64,000 bases of DNA from Sweltsa coloradensis (GCA_024449915.1 JAMZAV010000909.1:282855-346854); one strand, 5' to 3'; numbered from the stretch's first letter, positions 9,555-19,841 are shown. Notes: generated by a model not told the origin, from the sequence alone. Numbers and translations are program-made.

Positions 9555-9755
9555 TTATTTGGATTTAAGGCGTATCAACCTTTAGGTCATAATGCGCCAC
9601 TCTAGTGTAGCGGATGTAGGGAGGATAAATCCATGCTGGTCCGAATTAGTCATAGGTAGGGGGATGAATGGATGGGTTCTCACTGTCGTAGTCGTCATCG
9701 TCTTTGTCATTGATCGTCGTCGTCGGAAAGGTCGTTAAGGGAAAGGGAGGTGTGA
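9555..9755 (+). repeat. Family A repeat, diverged 5' part
   Basis: Begins TTATTTGGATTTAAGGCG immediately after the previous copy's end. The hairpin is degraded (GCTGGTCCGAATTAGT) and the 3' module is missing. Confidence 0.7.
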
Positions 9756-9764
9756 TACGATTTT

Positions 9765-10116
9765 TTTGGTTTATTTGGATTAAGGACGCGTCAACCGTTA
9801 GGTCATAATGCACCACTCTAGCCTAAGGGGGGGGGAGGGGCCCATGCTGGTCAGAACCAGCCACGGGTAAGGGGAGGAAGGGGGGGGGGTTCTCACGTCG
9901 CGGTCGTCACTCGTCTTTGTCATCGTTCGTTGTCGTCATTGTCATCGTCGCCGGGGGTCGTCAAGGGAAGGGGACAATGTCCCCGACGACGATTGCCAGA
10001 GCTCGCCTCTAGTTTCGGGGAGTAAGATACTCCGCTCTTTCTAGCTGATGTTTGCGAGGTGGACTTTTACGATTAGCAGAGCCATGCTCTGGGCCAATTC
10101 TACCCCGGGCCCAGAA
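9765..10116 (+). repeat. Family A repeat, full length
   Basis: Good A copy with a short deletion in the 3' module (TCTTGAATCGCC lost), ending CCCGGGCCCAGA. It abuts a reversed head at 10120-10215, giving an inverted arrangement. Confidence 0.85.
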
Positions 10117-10119
10117 TAC

Positions 10120-10215
10120 GAAGTGTGATACCCCTTTCCCCCAAGTATGTGTCTGATATGTCCAACCTCCCCACATCCCCTGGGAGTGATTCCTAACAGT
10201 TGACGCGCCCTTAAA
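10120..10215 (-). repeat. Family A repeat, reversed 5' part
   Basis: On the - strand it reads AAGGGCGCGTCAACTGTTAG and GGGATGTGGGGAGG. The hairpin and everything after it are degraded. Confidence 0.6.
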
Positions 10216-10219
10216 CTCC

Positions 10220-11330
10220 AACCATATGATGTTGAAATGTTAATTGTTTATATCTAAAAACAAATTCAAGACGTATCATCAATCTCCACCATAAACAATA
10301 ATTTTAATTTTCCATTTGGCCAAGTTTGCTTTGAAATTGCTAATTTCTATATTTTCATGGAAGTATCTCTTCAGAACGTAATAACCATGACCAGTAATTA
10401 GAAGGAATCTAAAGAGCAAAGCGCAAAGAAATGTTGTTTAATAAACGCGGCGTATAATTTGATAGCCCTTGAGGTAATCATACGATAGAACTCACTACAA
10501 ACGAATCGGGATATTTGTTCTATTTTTAATTTATTTCCTCGCTCAAGTCAAGACCTTGCTAAAGACAAGTATAATTGGTTGGTAAATTTCCACTTTTCTT
10601 TTAATTTGGCGTCTCAAGTAGTTTTGAAGAGTGTCTCATTAAGCAATACGCTCTGAACATTTGATAAGATTTTATATTACTGGTTTGTCTGGGTGTTCTT
10701 AATTTGGCTTATGTATATTGCCTTATTAACGAGTATAAGCAAATTGTGTGTCTATGTATGTATATAATGTAGGTATAACAAGAAAACGAACTTAAAACTT
10801 AAACAAAAATAACAGTTTTGTTCTAAAGAATCGTAGATTGATTTTTTTCACTATTATTTATTCTTGGGTAGAATACAATCCTCTCCCGTCATCTTAACTT
10901 AGGTCCAACTGGGAGGAATGTACGTGTTCTGCATTTATCATCAACTATATGTATTTAAGTATTATTATTGTGTTAAATTCGGGCATTGTTTTTTTTCATC
11001 CTTCATGTATTTCGTTATAACCGATAATTTGTATTCTAATGTCGGGAGTTGCACCGGAAATAGAGATACAAGGCGGATAAAGCCGACACACAAAGAAAAT
11101 ATGAGATCCTTCACTTGTTAAGAAGAAGGTGGGGGGGATGGGGAGGGGGAGGGGGAGATAGACGGAAGATAAGAAAAACAATGGAGCAGCATGGATAAGC
11201 AGCAAAATAGTGGGATGCCAATAATAGTAAAAACAAGTATAATATCATACTCATCATCCACCTCAAAAATGAATCGCACAAACAATAAAAACGGGAGAGA
11301 AAAAAAATAACTTTTTGAAAATTAAAACCA
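10220..11330. other. AT-rich region without a gene
   Basis: Low-GC sequence with short T and TA tracts and a G-rich purine run near 11128-11170. I see no exon, RNA or family repeat. Confidence 0.5.
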
Positions 11331-11334
11331 TAAT

Positions 11335-11930
11335 GATGAGCGTAGCGAGTGAAGTGTAGATTCCATTCCACTACACTGGAAAAATCCGGAATGTTTTTCT
11401 TTATTTTTTCTGTTTGTATTATTTGTGTGTTTGTTAACAGGATTCTGGTTAAACCGATACTCCAATTGCGATAACATTTTCTAGAAGCCTTCGAAATCTC
11501 TGAACTTAGAACTGCCACGTTTTTTAGCGCAATCGCAAAATTATTTCTCATGAAAATAGCAAATTTTTTTTCGATTTTTAACTTTCTTCGACTTATAACA
11601 CCTACTTGCTTTATCCGTTATAAATATAAATCATTGGACTTTTTCACTGTTAGTTAACAAAATATTTATTTTAATGTGATATTTCGATTTCTTTACAGAA
11701 ATCTTTCTTTCTGTCAAAATTGAAACAATTTTGTTTGATAAAGATTTCGTAAAGAAATCGAAATATCACATTGAAATAAATTTTGTTAACTAACAGTGAA
11801 AAAGTCCAATGATTTATATTTATAACGTTACTACCTGTTATATAGTTTCATTTTTTATAATTGCTTTATCCGATTGTAATGTAATGTGTAAATTTTTTTT
11901 AAAATTTTTATCGTGGGAAACCTGTTATAG
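11335..11930 (+). mobile_element. Helentron-like family B copy with palindromic insertion, 3' end missing
   Basis: The 5' end GATGAGCGTAGCGAGTGAAG is followed by the conserved ATTCCATTC..CACTACACTGG and AACCGATACTCCAATTGCGA and AAATCTCTGAACTTAGAACT blocks. A 208-bp palindrome interrupts the element at 11618. B sequence resumes with TTGCTTTATCCGATTGTAAT at 11861, then decays. No 3' hairpin or CTAG is present. Confidence 0.75.
11618..11825. mobile_element. MITE-like palindrome inserted in a Helentron
   Basis: The arms 11618-11696 and 11749-11825 are near-perfect inverted repeats beginning TTATAAATATAAATCATTGG. TGCTTTATCCG of the host element appears on both sides (11607-11617 and 11862-11872), although 36 extra bases lie on the right. 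No coding capacity. Confidence 0.7.
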
Positions 11931-11959
11931 GGTGCAATTAGCCCCTCTTCAGGTGAACT

Positions 11960-12157
11960 AGGTATGTGCGGATAGGAAATTGTGAAGGGATGTCCGAGGG
12001 CTGTTTAAGAGGACTCAATCCCTTGCATTCGCCTTAACGACTGAGGAAAACCTCGGAAAAAACCTTCAGTCAGGATTGCCGGTCTCGACGGGATTCGAAC
12101 CCGGGACCTCCCGAATCAGAGTCGAGCGCTTAGCGCCCGAGCCAACACTGTCGGTAA
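11960..12157 (-). repeat. tRNA-derived SINE, family E
   Basis: On the - strand a tRNA-like head starts near GTGTTGGCTCGGGCGCTAAG (A box) and contains the B box GGGTTCGAATCCCGTCGAG. A body with CCTGACTGAAGG and GGATTGAGTCC follows. The same family lies on + at 37355-37545. Confidence 0.75.
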
Positions 12158-12272
12158 ATAATGTGTAATGTAATATGCGCCCCTGATCCTCATGTAGTCG
12201 TCGTAAAAATTAAAACAATGTTACAAAGCGTGTCTCGCAGGCCATCATAGCTTGTTCATCATTGCATTGTGT

Positions 12273-12690
12273 GGCTCGTTGGTCTTGTGGTTAGCGTATC
12301 TGCTTCCAATGCAGAAGATCCATGGTTCGATTCCCGCTAAAGTCAGAAGTTTTTTAACTTCTGATTTGGACTTAAGTCCATCAGTTCTTGTCTTAGGAGT
12401 TTGTAAACGGTGACTTTGGAGCCGTCCTAGCAACGAAGCACATAATAAATTTCAGAGTTTGTTCTGAATTGGCCTGTTGATTCTGGCGTTGATTAGCGGG
12501 TGTTTGCACTTTCCATGCTACAGATTGCTACATTTCCTATAAAAAATTATTAATCTTGGTTGGTTTCGCTCATACTCGTCGATTGTGTCGGGGCTGCAGG
12601 GTGGCTTGGTCGCTTTTGATTTAAAGTCCCCCACTGAAAATCAGTTATAACTGAGTGGTTAGACTCTAATAAAAAATTATTTATTTGTTA
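12273..12690 (+). repeat. tRNA-derived SINE, family D, full length
   Basis: The head GGCTCGTTGGTCTTGTGGTT matches an A box, and GGTTCGATTCC is a B box. A TCTGC/GCAGA anticodon-like stem lies between them. The body includes GGTGACTTTGGAGCCGTCC and GATTCTGGCGTTGAT. The 3' end CCCCCACTGAAAATCAGTT folds with AACTGAGTGG and leads into AT-rich sequence. This is a pol III retroposon; mobilisation would need a partner LINE. Confidence 0.82.
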
Positions 12691-12730
12691 TTTGTTTATT
12701 TATAGCAATGGAAAACAAATAATATTAATA

Positions 12731-12800
12731 CACATGGCAGCTCAATGCACCAATTTCGCTCATCCAACAACGCGCCTGAAAAGGCGTTTGCGAAGCTTAG
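12731..12800 (+). mobile_element. Helentron 3' end, solo
   Basis: Contains ACATGGCAGCTCAATGCACC, CGCTCATCCAACAACGCG and the hairpin to GCGAAGCTTAG. The rest of the element is absent. Confidence 0.7.
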
Positions 12801-12921
12801 TAATAATATGTTCAGTAGTGAGTACTGGATTATCCTTGGGCTGTTGCGTCGTGTCGATGATGAGGCACTGCTCGACGTTTCGCCACCCATGTTGGTGGCT
12901 TCTTCAAGACTAACTCAACCC

Positions 12922-12986
12922 ACACATAACAAAAAACTTGTTAGTAAAAATACAGCCAAATTTTACACAATTAAAAGCAATCATTT
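12922..12986 (+). repeat. Family H fragment
   Basis: Start of an H arm (CCCACACATAACAAAAAACT, ATACAGCCAAATTTTACACA) cut off by an A copy. Confidence 0.6.
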
Positions 12987-12989
12987 TTT

Positions 12990-13369
12990 TGGTTTATTTG
13001 GATTAAGGACGCGTCAACCGTTAGGTCATAATGAACCACTCTAGCCTAGGGGATATGGGGAGGAGGGGCCCATGCTGCTTAGAACCAGCCACGGGTAAGG
13101 GGAGGAAAGGGGGTTCTCACGTCACGGTCGTCATTGTCTATCTATGTCATCGTTCGTGGTGTCATTGTCGTCATCGTCGTCGAGGGGTCGTCAAGGGAAG
13201 GGGGCAAGGTCCCCGACGACGATTGCCAGAGCTCGCCTCTATTTTCGGGGAATAAAATACTACCCTTCATACTAGCTGATGTTTGCGATGTGTACTTTTT
13301 CTCTTGAATCGACTTTTACGATTTCCAGAGCCATGCTCTGGACCAATTCTATCCCGGGCCCAGACGGGC
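12990..13369 (+). repeat. Family A repeat, full length
   Basis: All modules are present. The first hairpin is altered (GCTGCTTAGAACCAGC) and the end is CCCGGGCCCAGACGGG. Confidence 0.85.
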
Positions 13370-13815
13370 CAGCTTTGGGACCAGCATTAGGAAGGAGAAG
13401 GATAGGGGGGATTCTCACGTCGTGGTATTCTTCGTCTTCGTTATTGTTATTGGTAATTTAGATTAGGGGTGCGTCAACCGTTAGGTCATAATGCGCCACT
13501 GTAGCCTAGGGGATATGGGGAGGACAGTCCCGTGCTGGTCAGAACAGAACCAGACAGGGTAGGGGGAGGAAAGGGTGGAATCTCACGTCGAGGTAGTCAT
13601 CGTCTTCGTCAGCGTTATTGGTAACTTTGATAAAGGAAGCGTCAACCGTTACGTCATAATGCGCCACTCTAGCCTAGGGGATATGGGGAGGACAGTCCCG
13701 TGCTGGACAGAACCAGTCAGTAAGGCCCGGGGAGTGATTATTGAGTTAAAATCTCGGGGATTTCTAGGACAGTCCCATGCTAGTCAGAACCAGCCACAGG
13801 CGGGTAGGGATGTGG
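13370..13815 (+). repeat. Cluster of truncated family A heads
   Basis: At least three partial A units follow each other: about 13370-13440, 13452-13620 and 13622-13738, plus a stray CCCATGCTAGTCAGAACCAG at 13776. The units are spaced about 170 and 120 bases apart. The pattern suggests local tandem duplication of the 5' half. Confidence 0.7.
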
Positions 13816-14227
13816 TGAGAAAACTAATCTTAACAGTGGACCAAATAGCAAACGTTCACTGAATGGCGACAAGAAAATACCAGTGCAACAAAGCCAATAG
13901 TTTCGACGAGTTATAATGAGAACCAAGTGAAGAATCCAACCTCTATTTGCTCCATCCTTGCTGTATGATATCTCAAATACACTGTACTTGTAATAATACC
14001 AATAAATAGTCAGTATTTAACACAATATCTGGCTAATTCTACGTTCACAGAACCCAACGCGTCTATTAAATGTTGAAAGCAAATGAAAGTGCGACAATGT
14101 ATAGTCCACCGCCTTGTTGACGGGGAGTTTCAAGATTCCTACGCCTGTTGACCTGGGCAAGGTCTACTAGATCTCCGCCTGTCCCAGCCGATTTTGTAGA
14201 CCATGGACCAGGGTTGACCTTTTTTTC
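13816..14227. other. Unassigned sequence
   Basis: Unique-looking sequence; no convincing gene or repeat. Confidence 0.4.
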
Positions 14228-14388
14228 GTTGATTTGGATGAAGGGCGCGTCAACAGTTAGGTCATCATGCGCCTCTCTAGTCTAGGAGATATGGAGGAGG
14301 GGCCCATGCTGTTCAGAAACAGCCACTGGTAGGGATAGGAAAAGGGGGTTCTCACGTCGCGGTCGTCGTCGTCTTTGTCATCTTTTTT

Positions 14389-14867
14389 GGATGAGCGAAG
14401 CGAGCGAAGCGAAGATTCCATTTCACTACACCGGAGAAAAAAATCCGGAATGTTTTTTTTCTGTTTTCTTTTTTCTTTTTCTTTTTTTGTTTGTATTTTT
14501 GTGTGTTTGTCCACACGATTCCGGCTAAACCGATACTCCAATTGCGATAAAATTTTATGGAGACCTTCGAAATCTCTGAACTTAGAACTGCCACGTTTTT
14601 GAGCACAATCGAAAAATTATTTCTCATTAAAATCCCAATTTTACGATTTATTATTTTATTTTAAAACATTCTTCGACTTACATGCTTTACCCGATTGTAA
14701 TGATTTTTTCACAGAACCTTAATGTTATGAATTAGTATATTGGTGTGAAATTTGATCGCAATCGAAAAATAATTTCTCATGAAAATCGCAATTTTACATT
14801 TTTTTGTTTAAAAAAACATACGCTCATCCAACAACGCGCCTGAAAAAGCGTTTGCGAAGCTTCTTAG
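14389..14867 (+). mobile_element. Helentron-like family B copy, short
   Basis: 5' end GGATGAGCGAAGCGAGCGAA, conserved internal blocks, then CGCTCATCCAACAACGCGCC and the AACGC/GCGTT hairpin ending CTTAG, with T on both flanks. The GGATGAGCG / CGCTCATCC pair is the asymmetric inverted repeat. Confidence 0.82.
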
Positions 14868-14946
14868 TTATTTTTAATTTTTATTTATTTATTTATTTAA
14901 CGTCTATCCTATTCAGTTATAAAAACTGATTTACAAAGGAGGACAA
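14868..14946 (-). repeat. Family C (LINE-like 3' tail), reversed
   Basis: On the - strand it reads GTTGTCCTCCTTTGTAAATC, then AACTGAATAGGATAGACGTT and an (AAAT)n tail. The tail direction marks it as the 3' end of a retroposon. Confidence 0.7.
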
Positions 14947-15092
14947 CGTTCGTTGTGTCATTGACATCGTCGTCGGGGAGGTCGTCAAGGGAATGGGGAG
15001 AGGTCCCCGACGACGACCGCCAGAGCTCGCCTCTAATTTCGGAGAGTAATGTGACTGCCTTCTTACTTGATGATATTTGCGAGATATTTTAG

Positions 15093-15205
15093 TTTGGTTT
15101 ATTTGGATTAAGGACGCGTCAACCGTTAGGTTATTATGCACGACTTTAGCCTAGGGGATATGGGGAGGAGCCCATGTTGGTCGGAACCAGCCACGGGTAG
15201 GGGCA
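15093..15205 (+). repeat. Family A repeat, 5' part
   Basis: GTTTATTTGGATTAAGGACG head and hairpin, broken off just after CCACGGGTAGGGG. Confidence 0.7.
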
Positions 15206-15209
15206 ACGG

Positions 15210-15990
15210 GTATATCAGTCAGCGTTGCAGGCGTTGCAAACGTTACGACAAACATAATCTCTATTCTGCGCCCTAATTCAAGACATTGCTTTAGCAGAAC
15301 ATACCAAATTCACCCTCAAACGCCACTCTCAAGCACTCATCATCGGTCTTCTTGCCAAGAAAGCGCGGGTGCGTCCACAACTTCCAACCGATGACAACTC
15401 AAATCCCTGATATCGAACTTTCATCTCAGTTTTCTGTGTTGATGTACAATAAAAAATTACCCATCCTCAGATCATTCACAAACCAAACATCATAGTGAGT
15501 GTTGCGTCATAACCTTCAACAACAACATACCATTTCATGATTTTTGTTACTGTCCCACCATATCACACGTGAAAACATCATACTTCGTCCATATAATTAG
15601 TGCCTACTCTGTACTAGGCACTGGTGCTTCAAGGGGATGCATATTATGCTGCATGCAAAACCTCCACCAAGATGAATCCGACAAACATGTTTCATGGGCG
15701 TGAAAATGTACATCTGGAATGTGTGAGCGCTTAGTGTGAGGAGTAGCCAACAGATGGCTGCAGCGTGCAGGCTGTATCGTGCAAGGCAGGTACAAGCGCG
15801 CTGTGATACACTCTGCTGAGAGCGAGTGTACTAGCCGTGTGCGTGTGTAGCGCCTGGTGGTTTGAAACCCGACGTACATCGGGGTAGCGCGGGATGTATC
15901 AGTCAGCATTGCAGGCGTTGCAAACGTTGTCCTAGTAGAGGGACAGATCTCACGCCTTCAACACCGGTGTAACAGGGATCGTTTACCTTA
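15210..15990 (+). repeat. Family J block, copy 1
   Basis: Shares long segments with 51200-51960: CTAATTCAAGACATTGCTTT, GAAAGCGCGGGTGCGTCCAC and AGGCACTGGTGCTTCAAGGG. Flanked by a direct repeat of GTATCAGTCAGC(G/A)TTGCAGG at 15210 and 15896. Open frames here have no domain I recognise. Confidence 0.6.
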
Positions 15991-16021
15991 CCCTCAAAGA
16001 TCAATTTTATTCTTTATATGG

Positions 16022-16232
16022 AATAAGGGCGCGTCAACTGTTAGGTCATAATGACCCACTCTAGCCAAAGGGATGTGGGAGGAATGTCCCATGCTGGTCA
16101 GAACCTGCCACCTTTGAGTATGCCACGGGTAAGGGGAGGAAATGCAGGAGTTCTCACGTCGTGGTCGTCATGGTCTTTGTCACAATTCGTGTTGTCATGG
16201 TCAGAGCTCGCCTATAGTTTTAGGCCCAGACG
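16022..16232 (+). repeat. Family A repeat with internal deletion and small insert
   Basis: Head and hairpin region, then a CTTTGAGTATGCCAC insert within CCACGGGTAA, a short TC tract and a fragment of the 3' end. Confidence 0.7.
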
Positions 16233-16652
16233 GGGGCCTAGGATCAATATAAGAGAAAATGAGACTGGGGTAAACCAGCACTAGGCTAACTTTCCCCCCC
16301 CCCCTGGACCCCTTTTCTATAACTCCTTTCGTCGGTAATCGATTCAGTTGTGATTGGTCGAGGTCGAAAGGAATGCGATTATTTCATTATTCGAAATTTG
16401 TTTATGTTTGATTAGGGGAAATGGCGGGAGATTGGCTCTCTAGCCAAGACGTGAACACATATATTATCTTTCTCAAAACTTGTAAGAGACTAGCCCTAAG
16501 AGTTCATTCCTCTTTTACACGAATTTATTCCATTTTAAACTCATTTCTCCCCGATTTGATTCATTTCGAAGATTTGACAATATTAACTGCAAATCGTTTG
16601 TTTACATTTTAGCCGACTGCACGGCTATGTGAATCATACCGAAACCGTGAAT

Positions 16653-17412
16653 CTAGGTGCCAGTTAGGGCGCCGCAGCCAAGCCGCGGTGCGCTACACAC
16701 TCAGGCACCTTATACAGCAAGCAAAGTTGGGGTGATTTCGAGGTGTCACCCAGCCATCATGAAAGTGATGTAATTTTAAAACTATCAAAATCGATGGGAT
16801 TTAGGCACCCCACAACACATGCCAAATTTGGTTGGGGTACGAGCATTCCTTCTTGGTGAAAATATGACTTGAAACTGCTCAAATCACTTTAAGGATTTTA
16901 GTTACTACTGGCTACTACTACTACTACTACTACTACTATACTACTATACTACTACTACTATTTACTACTAACTTACTAACTACTACTACTTACTACTACT
17001 ACCTTTGAGTATATAACCATAAGGATGGTTATATACTCAAAGCTACTACTACTATCTAATTCGTCAGTTTCAATTGCCCAGAGATTCTGACCAAACGGGT
17101 GGGGTCTACAACTTTCATTTTTTTACATGGACATTAAGGTGATAGTGATGTAATTCCCTTTGAAAGAAAAAGTTTTAAAAAATTGCTGGAAGGTTCGAAT
17201 TAAAAAAGGTTTTAAAATAAGCCTTATACAGGCATACAATCAACAAGTAACTATATACGTGACAATAATCGCCTACATTGTTTACAAAAAGCAGTCTTTG
17301 GACCATTATATTTTTTTATTCTATTGTTAATGGTAATACCACAGCAATTAAATCGACTTTAATAAAAATTATTATATTTTAAAAATAATTTTGCATTAGA
17401 ACTTGAAAAAAA
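16653..17412. repeat. Family K composite module, copy 1
   Basis: Begins CTAGGTGCCAGTTAGGGCGC and includes GGGGTGATTTCGAGGTGT, a CTA microsatellite and a GATTCTGACCAAACGGGTGG block also present in the Helentrons at 30.0 and 32.3 kb. Copy 2 is at 22780. Confidence 0.65.
16910..17058 (+). repeat. (CTA)n microsatellite with embedded hairpin
   Basis: Imperfect CTA/ACT triplets. At 17003-17042 a perfect inverted repeat interrupts them: 18-base arms, CTTTGAGTATATAACCAT and its complement, and an AAGG loop. Confidence 0.85.
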
Positions 17413-17420
17413 TAATGAGA

Positions 17421-17840
17421 CCCACACATAACAAAAACTTGTAAAAATACAGCCAAACCCTTACACACCAAAAGAAAGAGATCTAAAAAAAGTGCCAAGC
17501 TCATCTACTTTTACATTTGCGCATTCTTTAAATTTATAAAAGTTTTCAGTGTCCCCTAAAAAACATCCTTGAAAAAGCTTGGCAAAATAGAATTTGCATG
17601 ACCATTACGTTAAAATTAATTAGGAAAAAAGAATTTGAATGAACTATTACGTTTAAATTTATAGTTGCAATCTCTATTTTGCGAAGCTTTTCAAGGATGT
17701 TGTTACGGGACACTGTACGTTTATGAATTAAGAATGCGCAAATGTGGAAAAGTAGATGAGCTTGGCACTTTTTTTAGATCTCATTTCTTTTGAGTGTGTA
17801 AGGTTTGGCTGTATTTTTACAAGTTTTTGTTATGTGTGGG
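17421..17840. mobile_element. Family H foldback element
   Basis: Arms of about 165-175 bases (17421-17595 and 17675-17840) start CCCACACATAACAAAAACTT and end AAGTTTTTGTTATGTGTGGG around an AT-rich centre of about 80 bases. A non-coding, MITE-like foldback. A second copy is at 24480-24850. Confidence 0.75.
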
Positions 17841-17919
17841 ATATAAGTACTTTGCTACGCAAAGCCGAACAGTTGAAAAAAGCACCTGAATGAAATTAGA
17901 AGTGAGTATTATTTCCACT

Positions 17920-18190
17920 TGGAGAGAAATTGGTTTTAAATTGTATAATTTCATGAAAAATGGGAACGCACGGGACTCTTAGGGGTAGGTTGTTACTATA
18001 GGTAAGTTTTCTTTGAGCCTATATTGGCTTGGGCCTATCTCCCGCCATTTCCCCAATCAAACATAAACATACGAAATAATCGCATTCATTTCGACCTCGA
18101 CCAATAAGAACAGAATCGATTACCGACGAAAAGGTACGAATCAAATACGGTTGGGGTTATAGAATAGGGTTCCTGAGATCAATATGCAGA
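17920..18190 (+). repeat. Duplicated block shared with 20785-21095
   Basis: TTTTAAATTGTATAATTTC, GGGACTCTTAGGGGTAGG and CATTTCGACCTCGACCAA recur in the same order 2.9 kb downstream. Confidence 0.65.
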
Positions 18191-18439
18191 ACCTAAACCA
18201 ACCCTTAGGGGTTAATTCTACCTTGGTTTACCCCGGTGGTATCAGTACTCTAGGGTGGGTTCTTAGATCCCTGGAACACCGGGTCTCAAGTCGATTCGAA
18301 CCACTGATATACTCGACAGAAAGGGTTTAATTATAATATATCAATTAAGAATCAAGTGGGGTCCCAACTCCCCCCGACTAGACCAGAGCATGTAGAAGTA
18401 CAATATACACTGAGATAATAATTAGCTATCACTACCAGA

Positions 18440-18600
18440 CCAGCGAAGTAAAGCAACGGAACAAGGCAAAGTCACCTCCGATGTATGTCTGTGTTCCTGG
18501 TAGTTTCACACAGATCGTTGGTTTGGGCGCCGGTTCCGAGGACCTTGCTCGTAAACACACAACAACCAAGCTGAGAGCCCCAGCCAGCCAGCCAGCCAGT
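18440..18600 (+). repeat. Local direct repeat, copy 1
   Basis: GTGTTCCTGGTAGTTTCACA and the following CAGATCGTTGG recur at about 19498-19540. The class is unknown. Confidence 0.5.
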
Positions 18601-18659
18601 CACTCACACATACACTCTCTCATTCATGTGCGCGAGACACGCTTGCAGGTTATCTATAA

Positions 18660-19220
18660 TAATTAATAATTGTATTTACGTGGGCGTACAGCGTATGCAT
18701 TTACATTTTCTGATTTCTAATTTGTGAATAAAAATTTTGAATTTACAATAAAATATAGACTACATATATTACACATTAATTTTATACTCTCATTCATACC
18801 ATAATCATTAAGTGAATTGACTACAGAAGTTAAAAACAAGCAAAAGCATATTGTGAGTTTAAACATTTTGTGCATTTTATTTGTCCGTATTCCCAGGAGG
18901 CTACATAAAATTATAAATTATAAAATATAAAAAATTATCAAATTTGTAAATATTACGTTATAACATTGATTGTCTAGTTGTTCAGTAGAACATCAAGGAT
19001 TGAGTGTAACAATAATAGTGCTCCCCCGCTCACCTTAGATCCAATTATAATGTAGTGTAGTAATTTATTTTAATCTTTATTATTTTATCTGATTGTTGTA
19101 AAATCATGTTTCCATAATCCAAAATGTAAAACCCTGTGAATAGTATTGATTAAAAAGGGCTTTTATGCAGTGCTCTTGTATACCAAGAATTTTAGTGGGT
19201 ACGCGCAAAAAATCATATTT
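18660..19220. other. AT-rich region without a gene
   Basis: No family repeat or exon seen. Confidence 0.45.
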
Positions 19221-19249
19221 CCCCCCCCCCCCCCCCCCCCCCCCCCCCC
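19221..19249 (+). repeat. Poly-C tract
   Basis: 29 consecutive C, followed by ACAC and GAAAAGG. Its length may be unreliable in assembly. Confidence 0.95.
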
Positions 19250-19841
19250 GAAACACACACGAAAAGGACACAAGGGACATAAGTCGAAACTAGGAACATC
19301 CAGAACTTATTATGACCCCACTCAGGCATGGGGATCTTTTAAATTCCCGAGTCAATTTTCGCAAGTTGCTCACAATCCACATAATACAGTCTTTCTTATG
19401 TTTAAAAAGCGCTAAATTTGTAAACGAACTTAGAAAATCTAAACCAATCTGTCGGCAACAACAACGAAACACGAATTACAACGAACCTCCTCCAATGGTG
19501 TGTGTTCCTGATAGTTTCACACAGATAGTTGGTTCATCCGGGGACCTCGCTCCGCGCTCGACACACAAGTTGTTCGTTCGCGTCGGCTAGGTCGGAAGAT
19601 GCGGGGGGGACACCCTTTGGCGGTTGGCCGGTGGTGTCCCAAGCCCAAGGATCGTTTACTCCCACCCCCCCTCCTGTTCCCGGTAAACCAGCTCCCTCCT
19701 GACCTCCCGTTGTCTTTTACACTCAGTCATAGTAATAGTTGACTGAGTTTTCTCTCGGGTTCTGAGTCTGATTTATCATGACGGGAATCGATCCTTTGAC
19801 CTCCCGCTTGCCCCGTCGACAATAAAGAATTAATAATAATT

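Larger units (their letters stand above)
14228..15085 (+). repeat. Family A repeat split by a nested insertion
   Basis: The 5' half (14228-14382) stops in CGTCTTTGTCATC. The 3' part resumes at 14947 with GTTCGTTGTGTCATTG, the next bases of the A consensus. The 564 bases between hold a Helentron copy and a family C fragment. Confidence 0.8.
16310..18190. repeat. Large foldback, about 1.9 kb
   Basis: The left arm (about 16315-16440, with CGTCGGTAATCGATTC and GGGGAAATGGCGGGAGAT) is the inverse of the right arm (about 18035-18185, with ATCTCCCGCCATTTCCCC). The interior holds a family K module, a CTA microsatellite and an H foldback. The right arm has a direct copy at 20930-21095. Confidence 0.65.

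Noticed and set aside
12273..12345. tRNA gene at the D SINE head
   Set aside because: A and B boxes are present, but there is no matching acceptor stem and the repeated SINE body follows.
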